From positions 38,945,524 through 39,009,523 of the forward strand of contig CM075862.1 in assembly GCA_037975125.1 (NCBI GenBank): 64,000 nucleotides of DNA, written 5' to 3'. The position numbers and the translations under genes were made by a program. This document shows, piece after piece, positions 29,789 through 46,906 of this stretch. Under the pieces are notes generated by a model. The model was not told the origin of the DNA and made no database searches. It saw nothing but the letters and a program-made list of their open reading frames with translations. The stretch is from Latrodectus hesperus. Taxonomy: Eukaryota > Arthropoda > Arachnida > Araneae > Theridiidae. Within the stretch, counting starts at the first letter, position 1; every line of letters begins with the position of its first letter.

Positions 29789-29796
29789 TATTTTAT
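29789..29796. repeat. 8-bp target-site duplication, right (MITE)
   Basis: TATTTTAT, identical to the left copy. Confidence 0.85.
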
Positions 29797-30176
29797 ACAG
29801 TAGGGCACCAGTGGGTATATCATCGTAATTAAAATCAGCAGATCCTTGTAATTTAGCAGCAAACATGAAACAGAAAACTCAAAGAGTTCGTCTTGAAAGA
29901 CATTGCGTAAGTGACTTATTTTACATGTCCCAACAGCTTTCAGTTAATTTGACAGATATTCATCTAGGTCGTGTATGAAAATCATTAAATTTTGTTAACA
30001 GGAACAGCCCCTTTTCCAACTTTTGTCAACTCCAAAAATTGTCTTGAAAATATGAATCATATTTGGATATCTTATCAGTATAACATTCGTAAATGAAACA
30101 ATATGTTAAATAGGAGGATACAATATTCTATCTTATTGGAGTTTAAGAGGAAAAAGAAAATATAAGAAAGTATTTT

Positions 30177-31640
30177 TTATTCTACTCCAGTCTTCGACAT
30201 CTCTGCCATTAGTTAACGAGCAGCCCAATAAAATGATGATGAAGCATAAACATAATTAAAATTAGTATTCGTAGAGTTGTTTTCAAGAAACTTTAAAACA
30301 ATGGGGCAAAGCCTGATGTGGTACACATTTATTTCCACCTGGTGGCTCAGAAGGCAATAAGCCAAGTCTTTGATTTTAAGAAGATGTAACTGCTTCTGCA
30401 AAAGTTCATGTTCAGTAAGCTAACGAAAACAAGCAACTCCATCAGATCGAAGCAGTGAACTAGTTATTCTACTTTTGTCGATCAAGGCACTACACCTCTT
30501 ACCAACAGCTGTATCATTATACAAGGAGGCTCTATTTTACTTTAAATGATTATTTTGATGTTAGGCACAGGTTAATCACGTTGGGACATGAGAGCTCAAG
30601 CTTTAGCAAGCTTATCAAACCAAGCATGTCTGTGGCTATTTCACTGAAGGGCAGTGATTTTACCAGACCTTTTAAGTTAAATTAATTTCATTCTACAGAA
30701 ATGAACTATTGCTTTTTCATGATACCTAAAATCTGTGAGTGATAAAATTGCAACTTAAGAATCGATACTAAACACAATATTGTGATCAGAGCAACTTTCC
30801 AGTTAATTGATAGAAAATGATAATGCTGTTATCTCGCCGTCAAAATTGTCACAAAACTTCCCAACAGGAAAACTAATCCTGAAAAAATTTGAATAGGTTC
30901 CAGTGCCAGCGATTTTAATAACATTTTCTACTTAGCCATTTACATACACGTGGAACCACTTTTTAAAAGGTTATTCGCAATGCCCAGAAGCAAGAGCAGC
31001 ATTTTTTAAGTTACCTTATATAGAAAATAGCTTACAAGCACCCCAAACAAGATCCCTTGCACTTGGATCAATGTCACTTGGCTCATAAAAGGGTTAAATT
31101 TCTGTGAGAAAATTTGGCGGTTTGGTGTGTAAAATATCGTAAGTGTCATAAAGATCATAAATTGTTATAAAGATAGATGCGATTTTAATCTCATTTGAAG
31201 GCTTATAATAATTTAAATTATTTCTTTTTAAAAATTTTCATCAAGGTTTAGGGTACTTTATTGGTTCCTTTTACTCAACAATTCCAAATTTATTAGGAGT
31301 TAAATTGCAACTATAGGGATCGATTTGGTCCCATCAGTGATTAAAAGCAAAATGCTGTATTGGAAAAGTTTAAGCTTATTTCTAATTGATCCGGAGCAGT
31401 ATAAATACCTCATATCTATATTCAACAAAAGGTTGAACATAACACTTATATGCTGTACACATGACATCTTGAATTAAGCTCCATGCGACATTAGCAAAGC
31501 GTTTTAGTAACTTGAATCTCAAGTAACCTCCATCAAAAGCTGAATCGATATATTTCTTTCATGTTAATGTAGAGTCTAAATGAATGTCCTAACGAGAAGG
31601 TTGAATGGATATGAAGTCAATCCTATAAACAAAACAGAAA
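30177..31640 (-). pseudogene. LINE ORF2 remnant: end of reverse transcriptase, RNase H, C-terminus
   Basis: It has no long ORF, so it is easily missed, but minus-strand frames read a typical LINE order. Near 31600-31350: GIHLDSTLT-type DIHLDSTLT, FDGGYLRFKLLKRFANVAWS, then CYVQPFVEY, the end of the reverse transcriptase (thumb/connection). Near 30980-30780: WFHVYVNG, AGTGTYSNFF, NFDGEITALS and FSID-stop-VAI, which are the RNase H D, E and D motifs. Near 30640-30590: HAWFDKLAKA, the eroded WxPSH...ADxLAK block. The end reads FYWAAR-stop-LMAEMSKTGVE followed by TAA at 30177-30179. Many stops and frame changes (for example Trp to TGA after LDSTLT) show it is old. It differs from the LINE at 25360-26183 in its C-terminus, so it is a separate family. 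Confidence 0.72.
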
Positions 31641-32595
31641 AATTTGTTGAAAATGCTTTCTTTATTTCATTATGAGAAGCTTCTATCTGTGTGGAATGAA
31701 ATGTATATTTATACTTGAAGTGATGAGATCACCAAAAAGTGTTTTCTTTTGTTTACCACAGCATTCTGAGTGTTTTATTTCTGGTGATTTTAAAATTTCC
31801 CAGTTTTTATTTTGTCATGGTGAATTTACAAGTCACTGTTTCATTTCTAATACCATACAATTTATATGAATACTCATGAATAGTACTTCAGTGTGTGCAA
31901 TATTTAATTTTCTCCTGCCTTGTTTTTGATACTACCTTAGATGCCCCTCGTTAATACTTGCCGAATGACTTAAAATAATCTCAGTGCGACTATGACTTTC
32001 AATGTATTTAACTTAATATTTATTTTGTGAAATTATTACTTTCAGTATTTGTTTGTTATTAGTAACAAGAATTACCAACCAAACAACATTCAAAATAACC
32101 ATTTCCACAAGTATGATTTATGCACACGTGACCCTTCACCTATACCTTCTTGTAGATAGTGAAAAGCGGTCACTAAAAGAAGCTGTAGTTCATATTAATA
32201 AATAAAGATCTGCTTTCAAGAAATCTTTAATAAAAGACTACTTTAAAATAATTTTTTAAAAAATGCTAAAAGATAATTTATTATGAACCACAAGAGTTAA
32301 AAACTATAGCCAAAATTAGAATAAAACTATATTGTTTATAATAATTTATAAATTAATATCACTGTATTTATTGAAAATTTTCATAGTTAGAAATAGAATC
32401 TAATGTGATGTAAAATAATAGTTAGACCAGTTTAAATTTAAAGACTGAAGGATAATAATATATTTGAGAAGAGGTTTATGTAAATATTTGTATTTTATTT
32501 CTGTTATAATTATTCTGAATATAAGAGTAAAATTCTGTTGAAAACTATCGATTTCTTTAAACGTTGAAATAAAAAAAGAAAAGAAAGTCCTCTTT
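31641..32595. other. AT-rich sequence, no gene seen
   Basis: More N-terminal LINE sequence could be present near 31640-31700 but I cannot recognise it. Confidence 0.45.
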
Positions 32596-32599
32596 AGTC

Positions 32600-32712
32600 T
32601 GTTTCCTTAAGTCATTCTTTACACAGGGGACATTTAAAATCGCATACGACTTCAGTTTCGTAAGTAGAGAGTTTCTGAAAGTTCCTTTGAAATAAACTGC
32701 ATTTTCCCTAAG
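32600..32712 (+). repeat. Dispersed repeat X, copy 2 (partial)
   Basis: ATTTAAAATCGCATACGACTTC, followed after about 45 bp by CTTTGAAATAAACTGCATTTT (first words split here as seen), aligns with 59507-59582. It lacks the GATGGGATT...ACCATGGGGACG core present in the other two copies. Confidence 0.45.
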
Positions 32713-34825
32713 AAAATGTTATTCTGATTTAAAGATTGCTCAGAGTTAAGGACAAAATATGTTTGCATTTTAACACTCAACCATGCATTCCTAAACTTTG
32801 TTTGTATCACAGTGTGTTTTAAAAAACGTTAGGTTAAAAATAACGTATAAGTAAATTTATCCCAACAGAAATAATGAAAATAATGAAAAGTTCTCGGTAA
32901 ATATTTTTAATTATTATCTGCTGAAGATAGATTACGTATGATATTACTGAATTTAGTTTTTCAACTAACATAAGAAATAAAAATTTTTATATAGATTTAT
33001 TTGAAATAAATTAAATGCTTTAGATGCTGACTTTATAACAGTTAAATTAAGAGTAAATGGTTTTAGCGCAGAAATACAAATCGAACTTAATGAAACAGTG
33101 TATCAGAAACAATACATAGCAAGTCTTAAAATAACAGGAAAGTAAATTAGCAAATAATTATTTTAATTGAGAAAAAATGATTCAGTGTAAAATATACGAA
33201 AGAAAATACGTGAGTGTTTGGAGTAATAATGTTTTCGATAAAAAATTTAATATAATGTTCGCGAGATTAATCAGAGCATATATATCCCTATGCCACAGTA
33301 TTTTATGATTTCTGTGAAAAATGCGAGGAAGGGTGTAAAAAAAGGCAAAAGATGTTTGCATAACACAATTTTGAAGACAGATTTCGGTTTAGAAATTTGT
33401 GCTTTCAATTCCTACATTATGCTTGGAAATTTGTTATGGTTGGGGATCCATTTTAAAATTTTGGCCCCATTCTTATTAACCCTCTTGTGTACCTTATTAT
33501 TTATTATTGATTTATTTATTATAATTTTTTTAACAAATTCTATTAAGTTTTAGATTTTTCTTAAAAATTGAGATGATCTTTACAAAATCGCAAATCTGTC
33601 TGTGTGTGAGACTGTACTGCGTGGGTGTTAGCGTATACGTGTGCATTATATGTTTTCATTTATGTTTGTGGAAAAAATAATGACTTAAAAAGTAATAAAA
33701 TTGGAATGCTATTTCCAACACGTTACCACAAAATGCATTCAATGTACAGATGGGTCAAATTTACAAATAAATATATTGAAAAATAATTTCTTATCAATAA
33801 ATAATAATCCTAGTTTTTCAATATCATGTAAATTATTTATATCTACATTTAAAAAAATCTAGAATCATTCATATAAAGTTTCAAGATGATTAAGATACAT
33901 ACTAAAAATACAGTTAAGAATTTTTAAAATAATGCCTAGTAAAATATTCATGCTGAAATTACCTGTATCATTTCCCCATAATCACTCTGATGCGCTTACT
34001 ATATTTTTATCGTATCTTTTCAATTAATAAAATAATTTTCAAATTATTTCAATAATCTTTGAATTGAGTACACAATTATAATAGTCTTAATTGATAAAGA
34101 AATAAAATTAAAAACTCTAACAAACATTTACATGTATTAAATTTCCTCAGCTGTAAAAGTATCTTGAAAATATCAATTTCGACATTTTAAATTCGAAAAG
34201 TATCAAGTGGAAACATTCAAAATAATTATAAAAAATTTTATGTATACAGTCAGTGATTAATTACATTACCAGTAAATTTCTATTACTACAGCAGATTCAT
34301 GCAATCAGTTTCTACTTACCATTGATATTTGAAGCATTCTGATACATCATCTATATTCTTCTTTCACTACTATGTATTCACTAATGTAATAATACATTGT
34401 AAACATATTAGTTTAATTTTAAAAATGTAAAAAATTTCTTGAATGCAGCATTGAATACAAAATTTATAAATAGGCATCAATCATTTTTGCTATTTTAAAA
34501 GGAATTTTATAACAATTTATAATCACCAAATTTTAATAATGTTATAGATCTTAACATTGATCATTCAATTAATAAGTTTATAAGGTTATATGTTTTTAAA
34601 TTATCCATAAATTGAAAAAAAATTCTTTGAACAATGTTTCTGTTTCAAAGAATATTTTTTATTTCACAGTTTAATAAAGACTACCATTTCATTATCAATT
34701 ATACGAAGTTTTATCCACTAACTATAAAAATTACTACAGTTACAGTTTTATGACTTGCAAAATTCTTCCTTATTCTCAGTACTTTCGTAAAAATTGAAAA
34801 CAAAAACAGGGTAAAACAACATTTT
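32713..34825. other. AT-rich sequence, no gene seen
   Basis: The 87-codon ORF at 33290-33553 has a hydrophobic C-terminal half, as expected from T-rich codons; I see no family. Nothing else is recognisable. Confidence 0.5.
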
Positions 34826-34834
34826 GTGTCTGCG

Positions 34835-34935
34835 GACTTGATTTCAAATTATATTTTTGATATCCGGGACACGTACTTGAAAAATACTTCAAACTGCCTT
34901 TGTCGATCTGATAAAAATATTTATAAGAAAAATAT
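34835..34935 (+). repeat. Dispersed repeat Y, copy 1, next to a (TA)n tract
   Basis: Contains GATTTCAAA, TATCC, CACGTA and TTCAAACTGCCTTTGTC in the same order and spacing as 36905-36995. In both places a long (TA)n tract begins within about 25-70 bp downstream, so the tract may belong to the repeat. Confidence 0.55.
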
Positions 34936-34952
34936 GCTTAAAAGCGACATAC

Positions 34953-36900
<1,948 letters not shown>

Positions 36901-36904
36901 TTCA

Positions 36905-36995
36905 TAGCCGGACATCCGATTTCAAAGCACACATTTAGTATCCCCAGCACGTATGAATCGATCCTTCAAACTGCCTTTGTCAGGATGATAAAAGG
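36905..36995 (+). repeat. Dispersed repeat Y, copy 2, next to a (TA)n tract
   Basis: Matches 34835-34935 (GATTTCAAA, TATCC, CACGTA, TTCAAACTGCCTTTGTC). It lies about 65 bp before the (TA)n tract of the Helitron pair. Confidence 0.55.
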
Positions 36996-37055
36996 ATTTT
37001 AAAATGAAAACATCGCTATAAATAATAACAGGAAATACTTCCAAAACTATGCTGG

Positions 37056-38285
<1,230 letters not shown>

Positions 38286-38852
38286 TTCTATATACATAAA
38301 AATTTCGTGTGTCATGATGTATGTTCGCGATAAACTACTGAACCGATTTTGATAAAATTTTGTAACCATTTATAATATAGCCCAACTTAAAAGATAGAAT
38401 AGTTTTTATCTCTTAATTATTGATCTCAATATTTATTATACGATATTAGTGTTTATTTATCAGTTAGTTCTGTAAATTCCAAATAGTTGGTGATTTAGCA
38501 TCTAAGTTGCACAGGTATTCGGCAGATGGCGACGTGTTTATTTTTCTAGATTATAGTATCTCCCAGAGTAAATTAGCGTGCGAGCGCAAGCGCGTGGTTG
38601 AATATAGAATTTACATATATTTTCATGATGTATAATCATACTGTAACAATTTTTCGTGAATCATTTTCATAATTATACTTTGTATTGTGTTATTATTGTG
38701 TAGTGTTCAATTTGAATATTTTTAATATTATAAATAGTAAAATAAAATTTTATTTATTACTGTTTTTCTCTACTAATTTTCATACCACCTCGAAAACACG
38801 TAAGTATTTCTTTATAGACTTTTATATTTTATTTTTTTTATAATTTGATAAT

Positions 38853-39465
38853 TGGCTCTGTAATCGTGCTATTTTGGCAGCAAGAAACTTTGATGCGAAC
38901 GAAATTAACTTCCATATACAACAGATGTTGCCCGGTGATTTGATGTCTCTTAAATCAATCGACACAGTTATTGATGAAAACGAAGCCGTAAACTTTTCAA
39001 CTGAATTTTTGAATTCTCTGGATATGCCAGGAATGCCACCACATAATCTTCAATTGAAAATTGGTTCACCAATTATTCTTCTACGTAATTTAAACCCACC
39101 TCAATTATGTAACGGTACACGCTTAGTCATAAAAGAAATGACCGAAAATATTCTCTAAGCAACAATTTTGACGGAAAAATTTAAAGGAGATATCGTCCTG
39201 TTTCCACGTATTTCACTGATAGCGTCAAAATCTCCAATACCGTTTAAAAGGCTCCAATTTCCGATTTGTTTAGCTTTTGCGATGACCGTAAATAAATCAC
39301 AAGGCCAAACAATGTCTATTTGTGGTTTGGATTTGGAAAACACATGTTTCTCACATGGACAGCTATATGTTGCCTGCTCACGTGTAGGAAAACCTATCAA
39401 ATATCTTCGTGTTAGCGAAAGACAGGTTAACCAGGAATGTTGTACACAAAGTAGTACTTAGATAA
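38853..39465 (+). pseudogene. Helitron PIF1-like helicase, C-terminal fragment
   Basis: Reads CNRAILAARNFDANEINFHI, then [49 protein letters not shown] and [10 protein letters not shown]. These are the late SF1B motifs of PIF1-type Helitron helicases; the VNKSQGQT and ACSR blocks correspond to motifs V and VI. Earlier motifs (Walker A and B) are absent. One in-frame stop (TAA at 39156-39158, probably from GAA) and a frameshift near 39420 break it. After the shift the usual tail [13 protein letters not shown] and TAA at 39463-39465 can be read. It has no function in its present form. Confidence 0.85.
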
Positions 39466-39820
39466 TTTTAATTTTAATAATTTAAAATTGAAAAAATAAT
39501 AGTTCGATGTCAATGTTATCTACCTCATTTATAACAATTTATTTTTAAATGTTTTTAATTTATATAGTATATTTTATAAGAGTAAGTCACTGATTACAAA
39601 CTATAATTTAATATAAGATGAATAAAATGTAAATTCAGAAAGTATATGTTGGTTTGTACTTAATTTCAAAATTTCGATACTTTACCTATTACTTTTAAAT
39701 TTTTGCGAAACGTTTTATTTTTAATCTCATATGAAAGAACCAATAAATTTTTTTAGAAAATATTAATTTGATTATACCCAAGAATTAGTAAAAAATTGAT
39801 TCAATGTATTATAAAAACTC

Positions 39821-39840
39821 AGCCACTGCAACGCGTGGCT
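39821..39840 (+). repeat. 3' terminal hairpin of Helitron copy B
   Basis: AGCCAC and GTGGCT, loop TGCAACGC. It differs from copy A only in the loop. Confidence 0.75.
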
Positions 39841-39849
39841 GGGTCAGCT

Positions 39850-40160
<311 letters not shown>

Positions 40161-41135
40161 GTATGTATACATTTTACATGATCTATGTATAATTGCTATG
40201 AAAGAAAAACTTAGTTATGTATTAAACTATTGTTTGGCAATTTCCTATTCAAAGTCAATTTATCATGCATTTTTTGTAATACATTTATATCACAATGGCG
40301 AAATCAAATTTAATACACTACTCAGTGCTACCTACAATCCAAAGTTAACTTGAAATTCATTAGTTTCTTATGAGTTATATAATTTATCATTATAGTTTGA
40401 CCTAATAAACATATTATCATTATTTAATACATATATTTTACCGTCAGAAAATTTAAATGAATCTGAAATACTTTTCTTTTAATCCAGGATGTTTATACTA
40501 ATTATCACATTACATAGTAGTCACATTTTCACAACTAAATATAAAGTTATATGAAACTGTTTATAAAATTTTAAGGAACATTTATTAAAAACTAAGTTTA
40601 TGATATTTTATCTGTCAATAAAAATATGCATAACTCAATTCAATACCCCATTGTTCTATTAAATTTGCTCGATTCAAAATTTAAAGTACATGTTACAAAA
40701 AATTACTTTTTTAGATTTTTCTTATTGGAAAGAGATTGTTTCAATTTTTAAGGGATAATTCAATTAAAAATTTCAGAAAATAAAAGTTATTTCACATTTC
40801 TTCACAAACTTTCACAAATTATACAAGTCTAAATAACTTAAAACCAAGAGATTCAAATCAAAAATTTACGCTTATGTAATTAAATATTTAAAGTAATCGT
40901 ATGGGAGAGCAAATTTTTATTAAGTTCATATTAATATTTTCGAAGATCAGAATGCAAAGCTACTTAAGTATTCCATGAGAACAATGGATCTGAAACTGAC
41001 TTTTCAAAACATTTTACTACATTGTTACTAAAGCTCAGATTTAATAAAGTTTTCACGTGAACTTGCATCATTTTAAACATTAGTGGAAACTTTGCACAAA
41101 GAGTCAAACTGAAACGTGATTACAGCACAAATATT
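40161..41135. other. AT-rich sequence, no gene seen
   Basis: Nothing recognisable. Confidence 0.5.
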
Positions 41136-41680
41136 ATTTTAATTAATAGGTTAATAAGATTGTTTAGCAATGGCTTCTTTGTGAAAGATTATGCATTTTA
41201 AAATTAGTGATGAATAAGAATAAAAGCTTCTATTTGGTATCATGTAGTTCTTATAAAACTGTTTTTGTAAAATATTCTAAGACTGTGACATTTGTTTTTA
41301 ATTTGAATTAATAGCTTAAAATGATTTTAATTAATAACTTAATAAGATTGTTTAGCAATGGCTTCTTTGTGAAAGATTATGCATTTTAAAATTAGTGATG
41401 AATAAGAATAAAAGCTTCTATTTGGTATCATGTAGTTCTTATAAAACTGTTTTTGTAAAATATTCTAAGACTGTGACATTTGTTTTTAATTTGAATTAAT
41501 AGCTTAAAATGATTTTAATTAATAACTTAATAAGATTGTTTAGCAATGGCTTCTTTGTGAAAGATTATGTATTTTAAAATTAGTGATGAATAAGAATAAA
41601 AGCTTCTATTTCGTATCATGTAGTTCTTATAAAACTGTTTTTGTTCAATATTCTAAGACTGTGACATTTGTTTTTAATTT
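41136..41680. repeat. 188-bp tandem repeat, 2.9 copies
   Basis: Units start at 41136, 41324 and 41512, each opening ATTTTAATTAATA. The first two differ at the two bases after AATAA/AATAG; the third has a few changes and stops after 169 bp at TTTTTAATTT. The units are non-coding and near-identical, so the duplication is recent or an assembly artefact. There is no relation to a known satellite that I can verify. Confidence 0.97.
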
Positions 41681-43263
<1,583 letters not shown>

Positions 43264-43265
<2 letters not shown>

Positions 43266-43620
43266 CAGGGTGTCCCAAAACGACCGCATGAACTCTGCAC
43301 AGCTAGATTCCTCGTTGGGAGTACATAAAAACTGCCGAAAGAAACGTTCCTGTACGATCCACAGTTTATGAAAAGAATGCGAAAAGAAAAGTATGACATC
43401 ACTGCCGGTGCAAGAAGAAACACTTTATTGAACAAATCAACAGCAGTATATGCACGGATATCGACGAGCATCCTCCCTAGCAGTTTATAAGGTATTTCCA
43501 TTACATCGGCGGTACATCAAATACATGTCGCAGTAGTCACGAACAGAATACATGGCTATCATACGAAGACTACCAGTAGCTATAAGATGCAGCCTTTTAA
43601 ATACCAGTTCACCGACGGTA
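43264..43620. mobile_element. Probable transposon terminal fragment (CAGGGTGTCCCAAAA)
   Basis: TACAGGGTGTCCCAAAACG follows the TA tract, a kind of terminus widespread among arthropod DNA transposons and some retroposons. The next 350 bp is much richer in GC than the surroundings and looks unlike host intergenic DNA. No opposite terminal repeat and no transposase motif is visible. On the minus strand it forms an open frame of about 75 codons without recognisable family. Confidence 0.4.
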
Positions 43621-44200
43621 TAAATATATTTACTATGTTATTTACTAATAATATCAACTCACACACACAAAACTTGAATTCGTCGTTACTATTAAGACAC
43701 ACTCTAGACTTTAAATAAATAAAGATTATAAATTTAAAAGTATTTTCTGTAAAAAAGAATAATATCAATGATTTCAGAATTTAAGCAGAAAACACTGCAT
43801 CTCATGAAATAAATTTTCAGTGAATAAAATTTAATGGGATTTACTCCATCAAATGTAATTTAAAATTATACAATAATAAAACATTTTTAACTGCAAAAAT
43901 ATTGGAAGAATTCATTATAAGTAATGAAATGATTTAAGAAATTAATTTTTATTTTTAACAATATCTCATTTCAATAAGGTCCTTTTTTGTTTGTCTGTTG
44001 GATATTTGTTCAGGTATAAATGAAAATTAGTATATCAAATGGAATGTGAACCTTATACTGAGATCTCATTCTCTTTTCAACTTAAAACGCACTAACTATT
44101 TTTAATTTTGAAATTTTGATGAAAGAATTTGTAAATAAATTAAAATAATTAATTACAGTTTAAATTGTGAATTCATTGCATAGAGCATAATGAGTAGTTT
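43621..44200. other. AT-rich sequence, no gene seen
   Basis: Nothing recognisable. Confidence 0.5.
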
Positions 44201-44215
44201 AAATGATGTGACATC

Positions 44216-44248
44216 ATTCCGGAATCTTACCGGATATCATTCCGGAAT
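44216..44248. promoter_or_regulatory. Paired ATTCCGGAAT palindromes
   Basis: The 10-bp palindrome ATTCCGGAAT occurs at 44216-44225 and 44239-44248, with TTACCGGATATC between. TTCnnGAA resembles a heat-shock element core and CCGGAA an ETS core. No gene is seen beside it, so the role is open. Confidence 0.25.
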
Positions 44249-45031
44249 GTTATTACGTGGCGGAAATGTATTGTTTTTACTATTTTTTCTTTAAAAAAAC
44301 GGTTATTGGTGACTTTTGGGAACAGAAAAAATTTTGTACGAATCAAGATTTTGTTTCTTTCTATATTAACAAAATTTAAATGTTTTCAGTAAAAAACGAA
44401 TGAGATTTTACATATTTTTCCAGTTTTTTTAAAATATTGTTTGCTTCACTGCAAAGAATGGCTTTAAATATTTCTCGATACGCCACAAGTTGGAAATTCA
44501 ATGGTATTCTCATGAAAGAATTTCCATATTCAATAGTTAATATACATAAATTCGTGTACATGTAAAATTTTAAATATTCCACACAAGATTCAATTCGTTT
44601 TATGTGATATGTATGTGAAATCCCATTTCGTGTTAACAAGAAATGGCATTTTGAACAAAGTAAAGAAACTAGCAACTGTTGTCTATCAGTAAAATTAATC
44701 AGTGAAAAAATTAGTAGATTTCATTAATTTATTAAATCGCAATTTTTGCAAGAATGCTGAGTTTCTTCTACATGATAGTGATGGACGAATCTGGAAAGTT
44801 TTGGCCTATTAGTAAAAAATAATTGCATCTTATTTACTGTTATAAAATTTAAATTAGCAACAATAAGACGCAAAGGTTAAAGTAAATCTGAACGATAACA
44901 ATAGTCAACATGCAATTAAATGCAATAAATATGTTATTTTCATATCATTCATTTTAATGATAAATTTATAAAAGATTTTCTAATTATCTCTTTAGAAACA
45001 TACATTTGTATAATTCCTCTGTAATGGAGTG

Positions 45032-45175
45032 ATGAAGATTCATGCGTTAACATTGAAGCGTCTCATGGCTGCTGCAGAAAATTCAATGAAACAGCTGATG
45101 CTTCGAGTGCAGCATTCCAAAGTGCCCGGCTTTCACACATCACAGCAGTGTAATTTAATTGGTGAAAGTGTCTAA
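45032..45175 (+). other. Short open frame of 47 codons in a GC-richer patch
   Basis: ATG at 45032 to TAA at 45173-45175. The predicted peptide (MKIHALTLKRLMAAAENSMK at its start) is not low-complexity and does not match a transposon family I know. The patch 45020-45240 is richer in GC than its surroundings, so it could be a coding exon fragment, regulatory DNA or an eroded repeat. I have no splice or homology evidence, so I do not call it a gene. Confidence 0.2.
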
Positions 45176-45240
45176 GATTTGCGCAGTGAGAGAAATAGTT
45201 CTCTGAACCGTTTTGATGTTGCGAAGAAGATTAATTGTTA

Positions 45241-46843
45241 CCAAACGAATTTAATTTATAAATTGATTTTAGAGAATGGTAAAAGAATTTAAGATAATTA
45301 CAATTGAAGATACAATACTAATTAATTTATTTCTTAATTTAAAACTAATAAAATTTATAATTTATCTTGAATTATGGAATTATTTTTGTTAAATAATTAA
45401 CCCTGAATTAAATTTATTGTAAAGGTCAGAAAAAAATTTTAAAAATTTCCAATAATAGTTTTGGTAGAACTTAAATATTAGATGCATTTCAAATTTGTAT
45501 ATTGAACTAAATAATGATAACACTTAATCGTTAAAACATATATTTATTCATCAAAATATTCACACATTCGTACTTAAATTATCGGAACGTAATTTAAATG
45601 CTATTTTCGCAATTCGAGAAAACACAAACCACTTGTTTTCAGTAGCATATGATGAAAATGTAAAATATTTATGGATAAAAACGATTTATGTATAAAAAAT
45701 TCTTAAAACTTGTATATTTTAGATAACGCTATTTGTAAAAAAAAATATTATTAATTAGGTATTTTGAGTATTTTATCTTTATTTAGCATTTCTCAAGTTA
45801 AATAAATTATTCCGTTTAAAAAATTATTTTACGTTTTAGCTCAGTTTAGGTGATCTTATTATAGTTTATTTTATTTAGTATACTTTATCAATGCTAAGAA
45901 ATATCGATCTTGCAATCAAACAAAAAAAACTTTAAAATATACTTTTGGTAATTTCAGCTTTAAAAAAGTAATTTCAGCATTATACTTTATTCCTTACAAT
46001 GGCGAATAATAATAAGCAGTTCTTATAACTGAGTTCAAAATAAGTGGTTCATATACGATTTTACTTCCCAATATATATTTATTACCTCTTAAGGAAGTAT
46101 TGTTAATATTCATGACATTTTTCTATTTATGATTCATTAATAGAAATAGTTATATGTTTCTGTAAAATTATCAACTATTTGAAATATTTCAAAAACTAGA
46201 CCAAAAGAATAATATTTTAATTAATAATTATTTAATTAAATATTGACGAAAATAGATATGGCAATATTTAATGGTGAAATTAAATTTTTTAAATTAAAAT
46301 CATTAAAATATAATATTAAGAAAGAATAGATTTTTTTTTCCAATATCGAAATAAATTTTTAATGGAACGATGTTACACTCAGAAAATTAACATTTAGAGA
46401 TTATAAAATTTATTTAATTGATAGAGAAAAATTAAATGCAATAAATAGTATAAAATAAATTTTAAAATCAATAATACGACAAATATTTAAGCTACTATTT
46501 TTATAATACAATTAATGATATTAATGATTTCAATCTTGCAATGAATCTCAAGCATTCCTTAATAAATAAAGTAATATTAATTTGATGCAATTTTTATACT
46601 ATTTGAATTTGTATGAAATAATAATTTTTGCTGGATATTTTTTTATATAAATAAATATTATTCATCAAACAAATTTTTTATTCGGAAAAAATGTATCCTA
46701 TCAGTACTATGAAACACTATATTATTTAAAGAAAAACGAATCTTGACTTATATTCACGTATAAGAAAAGTGTTCAAGATAAAAAATTTTCCAACACATTT
46801 TTATGTATTAAGGTCAAAAATATTATTACATTTCTTGGACTTA
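45241..46843. other. AT-rich sequence, no gene seen
   Basis: About 1.6 kb, among the most AT-rich of the window, with nothing recognisable. Confidence 0.5.
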
Positions 46844-46845
46844 TA

Positions 46846-46869
46846 CGAGGGTCACTCTGAAATTTTTGA
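46846..46869 (+). repeat. mariner terminal inverted repeat, left
   Basis: CGAGGGTCACTCTGAAATTT and following bases; one mismatch to the right repeat in the first 20. Confidence 0.92.
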
Positions 46870-46906
46870 AATACAACTAGGTTTTTAAAGTTATACTTAC
46901 AAAAAT

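Noticed and set aside
33290..33553. 87-codon ORF with a hydrophobic C-terminal half
   Set aside because: Its hydrophobicity follows from T-rich codons. It has no family resemblance, and its length is within chance expectation.
38790..38880. A functional intron in Helitron copy B (GTAAGTATT ... TTTTGGCAG)
   Set aside because: Helicase-like coding sequence (CNRAIL) can be read across the proposed acceptor, and the protein is truncated, so real splicing is not supported.
44376..44675. 99-codon minus-strand ORF
   Set aside because: It shows no motif or family. At roughly 73% A+T a stop is expected about every 12 codons, and my rough estimate is one or two ORFs of this length by chance in 128 kb of strand.
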